Source: Paraburkholderia caribensis (GTDB taxonomy: Bacteria > Pseudomonadota > Gammaproteobacteria > Burkholderiales > Burkholderiaceae). Taken from it: DNA of 64,000 bases. Where the stretch lies: positions 1,922,001-1,986,000 of the forward strand of contig NZ_CP026103.1 in the NCBI RefSeq assembly GCF_002902945.1, in the 5' to 3' direction. The first letter of the stretch is position 1. Each line of letters opens with the position of its first letter. The notes under the pieces were generated by a model. That model saw only the letters and a list, made by a program, of their open reading frames with translations, did no database searches and was not told the DNA's origin. The translations under genes were made by a program, and so were the position numbers. Shown one piece after another: positions 8,225-16,259 of the stretch.

Positions 8225-9067
8225 TCAAAGTCCCAGACAAACCGCGCCGGCGGCTACGACGACGCACGCGAGCCATCGCTTTGCGCTTACCGTTTCGCGC
8301 AGAAACACTCGCCCGATCAGCACCGCGAACACCACGCTGGTCTCGCGCAACGCCGATACTGCGCCCATCGCGCCCGACTGCATCGCCCAGATCACGATGC
8401 CGTACGCGGCGATCGACACCAGCCCGCCGACCAGCGACGAACCGATCGACAACGGCTCGGCGCGCACTGGCGTCCATAGCGGCGCAAACCCGCGCGTTGC
8501 GACGAACAGCAGCGGCATCAGCCAATAGAAGAGGAACATCCACGCGGTGTAGGTGAGTGACCGGCCGTCGGACAACCTCACGCCGATGCCGTCGATCACG
8601 GTATAGAGCGCGATCGTCGCGCCCGTCGTCAGCGCGGCCAGCGTCCCCGCGCGCGACACCTGACGCCCCTGCAGCGCAATCGCGATGATCCCGCCTGAGA
8701 TCATCACGACGCCGAGCGCGTGCAGCGGGCCGATCGCCTCGTGCGCGAAGAGCGCCGCGCCGAGCGTGACGAGCAGCGGCGACGAGCCGCGCGCGATCGG
8801 ATACGCGAGCGCCAGGTCGTTGTGGCGATACGAGCGCACGAGACTCACGTTGTACAACACGTGCACGAGCCCCGATGCGCCGATGTACGGCCACGCGGCG
8901 CGGGTCGGCCACGGCGTGGACAGCGCGATCAGCGTGGAAACGGCCGCGATGGCGATGCTCATCCACGTCATCGAAAAAAAGCGGTCGCGGTTGCCGTGCA
9001 GCATTGCGTTCCAGCTTGCGTGAAGCATCGCGGCGAAAAGCACGATGCCGCTGGTGTAACTGAGCAT
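8225..9067 (-). CDS. EamA/DMT-family transporter
   Basis: Inner-membrane drug/metabolite transporter of 280 residues with about ten hydrophobic segments and the internal duplication of the EamA fold. Recognisable pieces include LALAYPIARGSSPLLVTLGAALFAHE in the first half (ends of EamA repeat 1) and GAVSALRETSVVFAVLIGRVFLRE in the second half. Substrate is unknown; relatives export amino acids or metabolites. The ATG at 9067 is used. A decayed LysR gene lies divergently 122 bp upstream and was probably its former regulator. Confidence 0.9.
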   Translation of the reverse strand: MLSYTSGIVLFAAMLHASWNAMLHGNRDRFFSMTWMSIAIAAVSTLIALSTPWPTRAAWPYIGASGLVHVLYNVSLVRSYRHNDLALAYPIARGSSPLLVTLGAALFAHEAIGPLHALGVVMISGGIIAIALQGRQVSRAGTLAALTTGATIALYTVIDGIGVRLSDGRSLTYTAWMFLFYWLMPLLFVATRGFAPLWTPVRAEPLSIGSSLVGGLVSIAAYGIVIWAMQSGAMGAVSALRETSVVFAVLIGRVFLRETVSAKRWLACVVVAAGAVCLGL

Positions 9068-9188
9068 GCGGATGTCGGATTGGAGAGGAACAAGATGGCT
9101 TCATTTATTTCAACGAGAAGGATATCGATCTCGTAGCCCGCTAACAAACCAGATAATTTGCCTGTTCGCGTTAGATAAACTCATTCGA

Positions 9189-9430
9189 ATGAAGCGCGCA
9201 TTGCCGCCGCTCAATTCACTACGGGCGTTCGAGGCTGCGGGCGACCCGGCAATCTTAGGTAAGCCGCCGCTGGGCTGCACGCGATGCACGGCACCCGAGC
9301 CGTTTCCCGATCCCTGTCCGTGAAGGTGCCGGCGACATTCACACTGCGCTGGCTGGTGCCGCGACTGGCGAAATTCCGTGCCGACCATCCCGACATGAAC
9401 GTCGACGCTATTCTGCAGGCATTGTTCCGT
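9189..9430 (+). pseudogene. LysR-family (GcvA-like) regulator pseudogene, two fragments in different frames
   Basis: The region 9068-9503 holds only remnants. At 9189 an ATG opens MKRALPPLNSLRAFEAAG, the classic N-terminus of GcvA-type LysR regulators, and is then lost. From about 9308, in another frame, SVKVPATFTLRWLVPRLAKFRADHPDMNVDAI matches the start of the LysR effector-binding domain (residues about 90-120 of a normal protein). The HTH core and the C-terminal two thirds are missing, so this is an internally deleted, frameshifted gene. It sits divergent from the EamA transporter, the usual place for its regulator. Confidence 0.75.
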
Positions 9431-9503
9431 GCTCCGCGGCGACAGGAACTGCGCCGAGACGGATTTGCAAGACCTTGCTCACTCGCGCAAACGCGCTCCG
9501 CCG

Positions 9504-10427
9504 TCACGCACCGCGTACATGCCACGAAGCCTGCAGATCGGACGACTTCATATGTTCTCGCAGCGCCTCGGCAAACACGCGAATCTTCGCCGGCTGATGG
9601 CGCCGGCTCTGATACGCGAGATTGACGGTGAGCGGCGGCAACTGCCAGTCTTCGAGCACCGGCACGAGCCGCCCTGCGACGATGTCGTCGCGCACGATGT
9701 AGAGCGGCTGGACCAGAATGCCCATGCCTGCGCGGGCCGCCGCGCAGATCACCTGGCCTTCGTTCGATTCGAACACGGGCGTGATGCGCACTTCCCGCAA
9801 CTGGTCGCCTTTGTGCAGATGCAAGACATACGGATCGGCTGCGTGCGTGTAGACCAGCAGATCATGCGAGGCCAGTGCTTCCGGTGTCTCGGGCCAGCCG
9901 CGTCGAGCCAGGTACGCCGGCGATGCCGCGAACACGCGGCGTGTCTGCGCCAGTTTCTGCACCATCATGCCCGAATCGCCTTCGTGTTCACGCGTGCGCA
10001 CCGCGACGTCGATGCCTGCCTCGATGAAGTTCGGATAGCGGTTGGCCGCTTCGATCTGCACGCGCAACTCGGGGTTGCATTCGTGAAAGCCCGGCAGCCA
10101 CGGCGCGATGTGCAACAACGCAAACGACACCGAGCACGTGACGCGCAATACGCCGCGAGGGCGCGCGCTCAGTTCCCCCGCTGCGGCATCGGCGGCGGCC
10201 GCTTCGGCGAGCAGCGCGCTGCATCGCCGATGATACTCGCGACCGGCATCGGTGAGCCACAGGCGCCGCGTCGTGCGTTCGAGAAGCCGCACGCCGAGCC
10301 GGTTCTCGAGCGCGCTCAGCATCCGGCTCGCCGCCGCGTTCGACAGGCAGAGCCGCTCTGCCGCGCGCGTCAGGCTGCCGAGATCGGCGGTCAATACGAA
10401 AAATTCCATCTGTGCGAAGCGATCCAT
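9504..10427 (-). CDS. LysR-family transcriptional regulator
   Basis: Regulator of 307 residues. The N-terminal winged HTH is intact (about 3-60: FFVLTADLGSLTRAAERLCLSNAAASRMLSALENRLGVRLLERTTRR), followed by a LysR substrate-binding domain (about 90-295). It belongs to the CrgA/DmlR-like group by its RTTRRLWLTDAGREYHRRC segment. It is divergent from the hydroxyquinol dioxygenase operon across a 167-bp region that carries a 12-bp tandem repeat, so it is the likely regulator of that operon. The ATG at 10427 has an AGAGAG box that belongs to the repeat sequence. Confidence 0.93.
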   Translation of the reverse strand: MDRFAQMEFFVLTADLGSLTRAAERLCLSNAAASRMLSALENRLGVRLLERTTRRLWLTDAGREYHRRCSALLAEAAAADAAAGELSARPRGVLRVTCSVSFALLHIAPWLPGFHECNPELRVQIEAANRYPNFIEAGIDVAVRTREHEGDSGMMVQKLAQTRRVFAASPAYLARRGWPETPEALASHDLLVYTHAADPYVLHLHKGDQLREVRITPVFESNEGQVICAAARAGMGILVQPLYIVRDDIVAGRLVPVLEDWQLPPLTVNLAYQSRRHQPAKIRVFAEALREHMKSSDLQASWHVRGA

Positions 10428-10432
10428 GACGA

Positions 10433-10495
10433 CTCTCTCTTGTGATCTCTCTTGTGATCTCTCTTGTGATCTCTCTTGTGATCTCTCTTGTGATC
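10433..10495. repeat. 12-bp tandem repeat (TGTGATCTCTCT) in the lysR/dioxygenase promoter region
   Basis: Four perfect TGTGATCTCTCT units run from 10441 to 10488, with a partial fifth (TGTGATC, 10489-10495) and a CTCTCTCT remnant at the left (10433-10440). The array begins 6 bp upstream of the lysR start codon and supplies its ribosome binding site. It is therefore in the 5' leader of lysR and upstream of the divergent ring-cleavage operon. Confidence 0.95.
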
Positions 10496-10594
10496 GCCGC
10501 TTTTATCCGCTGAGCGGAAGAATGTTTTCCGCGACGATCATATTTCTCAACACGCGGCACGATTACAGTACCGGGACACTTGTGGAGGAGACCT

Positions 10595-11497
10595 ATGCGC
10601 AACATCAACGAAGACACCATCACCCAGGCCGTGATCGCGTCCATGTCGCACTGCGACGACGAGCGCCTGCGCACTGTCATGACGAGCCTCGTGCAGCATC
10701 TGCATGCCTTTGCGCGCGACGTGAAGCTCACCGAGGACGAGTGGTTCCATGCGATCCGCTTTCTCACCGAGGCCGGTCATATCACCGACGATCGCCGCCA
10801 GGAATTCGTGCTGCTGTCCGACACGCTGGGCCTGTCCATGCTCGTGACGACGCAGAATCACCGCAAGCCGGCTGCGTGCACGGAAGCCACCGTGCTCGGC
10901 CCGTTCTTCGTGGCGGGTGCGCCGGAATACGCGCCCGGCGACGACATTGCGAACGGCGCAGTCGGCGCACCATGCTTCGTCAGCGGCAGCGTGGTCGGGT
11001 TCGACGGCGAGCCGGTCGGCGGCGCGCAACTCGACGTATGGCAATCCGACGAACACGGCTTCTACGACGTGCAACACGACGCGGACCCGACAGGCCGCAT
11101 CGAGCCACAAGCGCGCGGCCGTCTGCGCACCGCTGCCGACGGCACGTTCCATTTCCGCTCGATCCTCGCGCAAGCCTATCCAATCCCACATGACGGCCCG
11201 GTCGGCAGGATGCTCGACGCGCTCGGCCGGCATCCGTGGCGGCCCGCGCATCTGCACTTCTGGATTCAGGCCGACGGCTACGAACCACTGATCACCCATG
11301 TGTTCCGCAACGGCGATCGCTACCTCGACAGCGACGCGGTGTTCGGCGTGCGCTCGTCGCTGGTGGTCGACTGGAACCGGCACGAAGCGGGCATCGCGCC
11401 CGACTCCACGCGGATGGACGTGCCCTTCTACACGCTCGATTACCGCTTCGTGTTGAACCCACGCAAGCCGGCCAACCCGCAAGGAGACAACACGTGA
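10595..11497 (+). CDS. Hydroxyquinol 1,2-dioxygenase (intradiol ring-cleavage)
   Basis: Non-haem Fe(III) intradiol dioxygenase, 300 residues, cleaving 1,2,4-trihydroxybenzene to maleylacetate. An N-terminal dioxygenase_N/CatA_N helical domain (about 5-100) precedes the beta-sandwich. The four iron ligands are visible: Tyr157 (HGFYDVQ), Tyr195 (QAYPIPHDGPVG), His219 and His221 (RPAHLHFWI). The motif YPIPHDGPVG followed by RHPWRPAHLHF is the form seen in hydroxyquinol rather than catechol enzymes, and the maleylacetate reductase downstream supports that. The ATG at 10595 has a strong GGAGGAG box. The gene overlaps the next one by GTGA. Confidence 0.92.
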   Translation: MRNINEDTITQAVIASMSHCDDERLRTVMTSLVQHLHAFARDVKLTEDEWFHAIRFLTEAGHITDDRRQEFVLLSDTLGLSMLVTTQNHRKPAACTEATVLGPFFVAGAPEYAPGDDIANGAVGAPCFVSGSVVGFDGEPVGGAQLDVWQSDEHGFYDVQHDADPTGRIEPQARGRLRTAADGTFHFRSILAQAYPIPHDGPVGRMLDALGRHPWRPAHLHFWIQADGYEPLITHVFRNGDRYLDSDAVFGVRSSLVVDWNRHEAGIAPDSTRMDVPFYTLDYRFVLNPRKPANPQGDNT

Positions 11498-11817
11498 TCC
11501 GCCATGTCGTGATGTGGAAGCTGCGCGGCGACTCGCCCGTCGAGCGCGACGCCGCGCGCAGGCTCGTGAAGACATCGGTGGAAGCGATGCGCGGCGAGAT
11601 TCCCGGCATGCTGTCGATCGAACTCGGTCTCGATATGAGCGGCGTCGACTACGCGTGCGATGCCGTGCTCGTCGCCGATTTCGAATCGCAGAGCGCGCTG
11701 GATGGCTACGCGACGCATCCCGCCCATCTGCGCATGAAAGCGGCGCTCGGCGATATTCGTATCGCGCGCTTTCAGGTCGACTATGCAATCGAGGACACGC
11801 GTCATGCACACCACTGA
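11494..11817 (+). CDS. Dabb-family (stress-responsive alpha/beta barrel) protein
   Basis: Small cytoplasmic protein of 107 residues with a Dabb domain: MIRHVVMWKLRGD at the start, GMLSIELGLDMSG in the middle and AVLVADFESQSALDGYATHPAHLRM near the end follow the family pattern, including the YxxHPxH segment. The family folds as a dimeric ferredoxin-like barrel; known members include plant olivetolic acid cyclase, which acts on a resorcylic-type intermediate. Here it is translationally coupled on both sides (GTG start overlapping the dioxygenase stop; its own stop overlapping the reductase start), so a role in the hydroxyquinol pathway is likely but unproven. Confidence 0.85.
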   Translation: MIRHVVMWKLRGDSPVERDAARRLVKTSVEAMRGEIPGMLSIELGLDMSGVDYACDAVLVADFESQSALDGYATHPAHLRMKAALGDIRIARFQVDYAIEDTRHAHH

Positions 11818-12874
11818 GTTCGTCTATACAGGCCGCGCCGTGCGTGTGGTGTTCGGCGCCGGCAAGCGTTCGACCCTCGCCGATGAAGTGCGTCTGCTCG
11901 GCGCCCGTCGCGCGCTCGTGATCTGCGGTGCGGAGCAGCGCGCGCTGGGCGAAGCGCTTTCGGACGCGCTCGGAAGCGCGAGCGCAGGGCTCTTCGATCG
12001 CGCCGCGATGCACGTGCCGGCCGCGCTGGCCCGCGAGGCGCGCGAGGCCGCCGCACAACTGCGCGCGGATTGCCTGATCGCGGCGGGCGGCGGCTCCGCA
12101 ATCGGCCTTGCGAAAGCCATTGCGCTGACGAGCGGGCTGCCCGTGATCGCCGTACCGACCACTTACGCAGGCAGCGAGATGACGCCCATCTACGGTCTCA
12201 CGGAAGACGGCCTGAAGCGCACGGGCAGCGACATGAGCGTGCTGCCCCGAACCGTCGTCTACGATCCCGAACTCACCTTGACGCTGCCCGCCGCGCTGTC
12301 GCTGACGAGCGGCATCAATGCCATCGCACATGCGGCCGAAGGTCTGTACGCACGCGACGCGAATCCCGTCACGAGCCTGTTCGCGCATGAGGGTATCGCC
12401 GCCCTCGCGCGCAGTCTGCCGACAATCGCGCGCACGCCCTCGGACCGTGAAGCGCGTGCCGATGCGTTGTACGGCGCGTGGCTGTGCGGCTCGGTGCTCG
12501 GCTCGGTTGGCATGTCGCTGCATCACAAGCTCTGTCATACGCTCGGCGGCAGTTTCGATTTGCCGCATGCGCCGACACACACGGCCGTACTCGCGCACGC
12601 GCTTGCGTACAACGCGAGCGCCGCGCCGCACGCGATGGCACGCATTGCCGACGCGCTCGGCTGCGACGACGCGCCCGCCGGCATTTATGCGCTCGCGCGC
12701 GACCACGGCGCGCCCGTTTCGCTTGCCGCGCTTGGCATGCGCGAGGCAGATCTGGACCGCGCCGCCGATCTCGCCTGCCAGAACGCCTACTGGAATCCGC
12801 GCCCGATCGAACGGGCGCCCATCCGCGCGCTGCTGCAGCGAGCGTTCGACGGCGCGCCGCCCGCGCTTTCCTGA
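11804..12874 (+). CDS. Maleylacetate reductase (iron-containing ADH family)
   Basis: NAD(P)H-dependent reductase converting maleylacetate to 3-oxoadipate, 356 residues. It has the GGGSAIGLAKAIAL nucleotide-binding motif (about 85-98), AVPTTYAGSEMTPIYG (about 110-126), which is typical of maleylacetate reductases, and the helical C-terminal half with SLHHKLCHTLGG and PHAPTHTAVLAHAL. The ATG at 11804 overlaps the Dabb gene by 14 bases; an earlier in-frame start would overlap more and adds nothing. It lies in one operon with the dioxygenase whose product it uses. Confidence 0.93.
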   Translation: MHTTEFVYTGRAVRVVFGAGKRSTLADEVRLLGARRALVICGAEQRALGEALSDALGSASAGLFDRAAMHVPAALAREAREAAAQLRADCLIAAGGGSAIGLAKAIALTSGLPVIAVPTTYAGSEMTPIYGLTEDGLKRTGSDMSVLPRTVVYDPELTLTLPAALSLTSGINAIAHAAEGLYARDANPVTSLFAHEGIAALARSLPTIARTPSDREARADALYGAWLCGSVLGSVGMSLHHKLCHTLGGSFDLPHAPTHTAVLAHALAYNASAAPHAMARIADALGCDDAPAGIYALARDHGAPVSLAALGMREADLDRAADLACQNAYWNPRPIERAPIRALLQRAFDGAPPALS

Positions 12875-12908
12875 CATGTCAATCTTCACCAGCAAGGACA
12901 CCTCGACG

Positions 12909-13307
12909 ATGAATACACTCGCTACGCATCCCGCCAGACTGCGCATTGCCTGCACGCTGATGGCCGCACTGTTCCTGATATCCGGCATCCGCAAGCTGCT
13001 CACGTGGTCGGCGACGACGGGCTATTTCGCGAAACTCGGCCTGCCGATGGCGGAAGCGATCGTGCCGCTCGTGATACTGCTCGAGATTGGCGGCTCGCTG
13101 GCCCTGATCTTCGGCTGGCGCCTGCGGGAAATCGCGCTGATTCTCGCTGTCTACACGCTCATGACCGCGTTCGTCGCGCATCGCTTCTGGGACGCCGATC
13201 CGGCGCAATTCAATCCGCAACTGAACAACTTCTTCAAGAACATCGCGATGGTCGGCGGCTTTTTGCTGCTGATCGAGCCGCGTTCGGGCACGTCGGCGCG
13301 CGAGTGA
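12909..13307 (+). CDS. DoxX-family membrane protein
   Basis: Integral membrane protein of 132 residues with four predicted helices; ALFLISGIRKLLTWSATTGYFAKLGLP and VILLEIGGSLALIFGWR are typical DoxX/YphA segments, and HRFWDADPAQFNPQLNNFFKNIAMVGGFLLL closes the domain. The ATG at 12909 follows an AAGGA box; an alternative in-frame ATG at 12876 would add 11 residues. It is last in the hydroxyquinol operon. Function of DoxX in aromatic catabolism is unknown; redox or quinone-related roles have been proposed for the family. Confidence 0.85.
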   Translation: MNTLATHPARLRIACTLMAALFLISGIRKLLTWSATTGYFAKLGLPMAEAIVPLVILLEIGGSLALIFGWRLREIALILAVYTLMTAFVAHRFWDADPAQFNPQLNNFFKNIAMVGGFLLLIEPRSGTSARE

Positions 13308-13360
13308 TCGAACAAAGTACGCGCTTGCCGCCTCGCGTCGGCTAAAGCTGATTGATCGCC

Positions 13361-13403
13361 GAGCCCGCCGCCGGTTTATCCGGCAGCGGGCTCTTCGCTT
13401 TTA
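13361..13403. terminator. Terminator between the convergent hydroxyquinol and decarboxylase operons
   Basis: GAGCCCGC (13361-13368) pairs with GCGGGCTC further right, with an inner GCCGG/CCGGC stem and loop TTTAT, followed by TTCGCTTTT. It lies 53 bp after the DoxX stop and 60 bp before the minus-strand stop at 13466. Confidence 0.75.
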
Positions 13404-13465
13404 AGCCCGGCGAACGATGATGAACACGCAGCGCGGCAACTGGCGACAAGCCGCGCTTTCGCCAT

Positions 13466-15739
13466 TCAAGCTGCAACGAAAGCCGCCTTGACCCGCTGCG
13501 GCGTCATCGGCAAATCGCGCACGCGGCCGCCGGTCGCCGCCGCAACCGCATTGGCCAGCGCCGCCGCGGCGGGTCCCACGGAGAACTCGCCCGCACCTAG
13601 CGACGGCATGTCCGGCCTGTCGATCAGCACGATATCGACGGGCGGCACATCTTCGAAGGTGAAGACTGGATAGTCGGCCCAGCCGCGCGTCGTGATCTCG
13701 CGCCGGTCGAAACTCACGCGCTCCTTCAGCGACCAGCTGAGCGCCTGCAGCACACCGCCCTCGATCTGGTTCTTCGCCCCGTCAGGATTGATGACGCGAC
13801 CGAGATCAGCGGCCATGGCGACGCGCGTGATCTTCACCGCGCCGCTCTCGCGCTCCACGTCCACATCCACGATCACCGCCGCATACGCCTGTATGCTCTT
13901 GTAACGCGAATAAGCGAGACCGCGCCCTCGTCCTGGTGGCAGTTTTTCGTCCGCGCGCCAGTTCGCCTTTGCGAGCGCCGCATCGAGCACGGCCAACGCG
14001 CGCGGATCAGTGAGATGCGCGCGGCGGAACGCGGCGGGGTCGGCATTCGCGGCGATTGCCAGTTCGTCCATGAACGACTCGATCGCGAAGACGTTGCCGA
14101 ACGCGCCGAGCGTGCGCAGCGAACTGGTGCGGATCGGCGATTCAAGCAGCAGATGATTGACCACGCGCTGTCGCGGCAACGCATACACCGACACCGCGTT
14201 GCGATCGCCGTTTCCGAATGGCTGGGGAATGCGCAGGAACGGCGACGGCGTGAACGGCTTCTGCAGATGCCAGGCAGCGAGCAGATTGATGCCGCCGGGC
14301 TGGCCGGGACGCGCCGCGTGCGTGTTGCTCCACACGTCGTACTGCCAGTCTGCGATGCGGCCTTGCGGCGTCAGCGCGGCCCGGATGCGCATCGACATCG
14401 CGGGACTGATCGGCGCCCACGCGAATTCGTCGTCGCGCATCCATTGCAGCTTCACGGGACGGCCCGCGACGGCACGTGCGAGCAGCGCCGCATCGAGCGC
14501 CACGTCGTCCGCGCCGTTGTGGCCATAGCAGCCCGAACCCGGCACATGCACCACATCGACGGAATCGACAGGCATGCCGAGCACCGTCGCAAGATCGCCG
14601 CGCAGCGGATACGCGCCCTGCGTGTGCGACCACACCGTCATGCGCGCGCCTTTGAGCCACGCGAGCGCACATGAAGGCCCGATCGAAGCCTGCGACAGAT
14701 ACGGCCGCGAGTAATCCGCTTCGATCCAGCGGACATCCGAAGGCACGGGCGCATCCTGGCCAGTCGCCGCCGCGACGGTGTCTTCGCTGCGCCAGCTGCG
14801 CAGTGCGGCCGGCAATGCGTCGACATCGGGATGATCGGCGTGCGCGTCGCTCCAGCGGGCTGCGTTCGCGAGCACCGCGCGCGCGGCGATTGCCTGTTCT
14901 TCACGTTCTGCGGCGAGCGCGAGAAAACCGCCGTCACGGATCACCGCGACCACGCCTGGCATCGCCCGCGCCTTCTCGAGATCGACGTCGATCAGCGCGG
15001 CGCCCGCGCGCGGCGGACGCACCACGCGGCCGAACAGCATGCTGGGCAAGCGCATGTCCTGCACAAAGGCGGCACCGCCCGTGAACTTTGCCGGCAGATC
15101 GATGCGTGGAATGGAACGACCAATCAACCGATAGTCGGCAGGCTGCTTGACGGGCGCATCGCCCGTCACCGCGCGATCCAGCAGCGACCGCTCGCCGCGC
15201 ACCAGGTCGCCGTAGCGCACGGTGCGGCCATCCGGCGCGTGGATCACGCCGGCGCGTACGCTCAGCGCGTCGGCAGCGACGCCGAGTTGCCGCGCCGCCG
15301 CGCCGACCAGCACCGCGCGCGCCTGCGCGCTCGCGGCCTGCAACGCCGCGCCGCTCTGTTCGACGGACTGGCTGCCGTAGGTGTAGCCCTCGTTCGGGCC
15401 ACGGGACGTGTCGGCGGAGAGAATCGATACGCTCGCGAAGTCGACGTCCAGTTGCTCCGCGGCGATTTGCGTGAGCGCAGTCAGGATGCCCTGCCCGAGT
15501 TCGGCCTTGCCCGTGAAGACTGTCACGTGACCCCGATCGTCGATGCGAATCCAGCCGGTCAGTCGCGGGTTTTCTCGGAAGCTGACGGGCATCGGCGCCT
15601 TCTGCGCGCCTTGCGCGGACGTTTGCGCATTCGAAGCGAACGGCGCGAGCGAGAACAGCGCCACCAACGCGCCCGCCTGTTTGCCAAAGCGGCGGCGCGA
15701 TGGAGAAAAGCGTGAGGATGATGTGTCAGTGGCGTTCAT
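13466..15739 (-). CDS. Molybdenum hydroxylase large subunit (isoquinoline 1-oxidoreductase beta-like, IorB family)
   Basis: Molybdopterin-binding subunit of a xanthine-oxidase-family hydroxylase, 757 residues. A Tat signal with twin arginines (SPSRRRFGKQAGALVALF) starts the protein, suggesting periplasmic location. Domain landmarks are GKAELGQGILTALTQIAAEQLDVD, PRIDLPAKFTGGAAFVQDMRLP, GCYGHNGADDVALDAALLARA, the cofactor-binding centre near ESPIRTSSLRTLGAFGN, and the C-terminal GAGEFSVGPAAAALANAV with the conserved active-site Glu. The ATG at 15739 overlaps the iron-sulfur subunit stop by ATGA. Members oxidise N-heterocycles or aldehydes; substrate here is unknown. It is in the same-strand group as the decarboxylase and transporter. 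Confidence 0.92.
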   Translation of the reverse strand: MNATDTSSSRFSPSRRRFGKQAGALVALFSLAPFASNAQTSAQGAQKAPMPVSFRENPRLTGWIRIDDRGHVTVFTGKAELGQGILTALTQIAAEQLDVDFASVSILSADTSRGPNEGYTYGSQSVEQSGAALQAASAQARAVLVGAAARQLGVAADALSVRAGVIHAPDGRTVRYGDLVRGERSLLDRAVTGDAPVKQPADYRLIGRSIPRIDLPAKFTGGAAFVQDMRLPSMLFGRVVRPPRAGAALIDVDLEKARAMPGVVAVIRDGGFLALAAEREEQAIAARAVLANAARWSDAHADHPDVDALPAALRSWRSEDTVAAATGQDAPVPSDVRWIEADYSRPYLSQASIGPSCALAWLKGARMTVWSHTQGAYPLRGDLATVLGMPVDSVDVVHVPGSGCYGHNGADDVALDAALLARAVAGRPVKLQWMRDDEFAWAPISPAMSMRIRAALTPQGRIADWQYDVWSNTHAARPGQPGGINLLAAWHLQKPFTPSPFLRIPQPFGNGDRNAVSVYALPRQRVVNHLLLESPIRTSSLRTLGAFGNVFAIESFMDELAIAANADPAAFRRAHLTDPRALAVLDAALAKANWRADEKLPPGRGRGLAYSRYKSIQAYAAVIVDVDVERESGAVKITRVAMAADLGRVINPDGAKNQIEGGVLQALSWSLKERVSFDRREITTRGWADYPVFTFEDVPPVDIVLIDRPDMPSLGAGEFSVGPAAAALANAVAAATGGRVRDLPMTPQRVKAAFVAA

Positions 15740-16200
15740 GCGCGCATCGCCTCCGCTGCCCGCAACACTGCGCGCACGATCCGGTTGTGCGCGCCGCAAC
15801 GGCATTTCTGCCCGGCCAGCGCGGCGCGCACCGCGCTCTCGTCGGCGTGCGGGTTCGCCTCCAGCAATGCCCGGGCCGCCATCAGCATGCCGCTGGAACA
15901 GTAACCGCACTGCGCCGCCTGCTCGGCGATGAAGGCCTGCTGCAACGGGTGCGGATGCTCAGGTGTGCCGAGCCCCTCGACCGTCGTCACGGGCTCCCCG
16001 CGCACGGCGCCGACCGGGAACACGCACGAGCGCACGGGTGTCTTGCCGAGCATCACCGTACATGCACCGCATTGCGCCTGTCCGCAGCCGAACTTGGCGC
16101 CGTTCAGCGCGAGATCGTTGCGCAGCACATAAAGCAGCGGCGTCTCTGGCGCCGCGGGAACAGTGTGCCGTTGCCGGTTCACCAGCAGCGAAATCGTCAT
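15736..16200 (-). CDS. Molybdenum hydroxylase small [2Fe-2S] subunit (IorA family)
   Basis: Electron-transfer subunit of 154 residues carrying two [2Fe-2S] clusters. The N-terminal plant-type ferredoxin fold has CGQAQCGACTVM plus a later Cys (SCVFPVG); the C-terminal helical domain has CGYCSSGM and CRCG. This is the complete cysteine set of the family. It lacks its own signal peptide, consistent with export as a complex with the Tat-bearing large subunit. It is coupled to that subunit by an ATGA overlap and starts 59 bp after the transporter gene. No FAD subunit is present, as is normal for IorAB types, which pass electrons to a cytochrome or other acceptor. Confidence 0.95.
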   Translation of the reverse strand: MTISLLVNRQRHTVPAAPETPLLYVLRNDLALNGAKFGCGQAQCGACTVMLGKTPVRSCVFPVGAVRGEPVTTVEGLGTPEHPHPLQQAFIAEQAAQCGYCSSGMLMAARALLEANPHADESAVRAALAGQKCRCGAHNRIVRAVLRAAEAMRA

Positions 16201-16259
16201 CGGAATACCTCAGTGGGAAAGGAAGAAGTACGACGGCGACGCGAGCCGCGCATTCAGGC

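Noticed and set aside
10433..10495. Tandem repeat considered as a CRISPR array
   Set aside because: Units are 12 bp with no spacers and no cas genes are nearby.
9988..10767. Minus-strand frame with a repeated Ile-Thr-Arg-Glu motif
   Set aside because: The amino-acid repeat only reflects the 12-bp DNA repeat at 10433-10495; the frame overlaps the genuine lysR gene and has no start signal.
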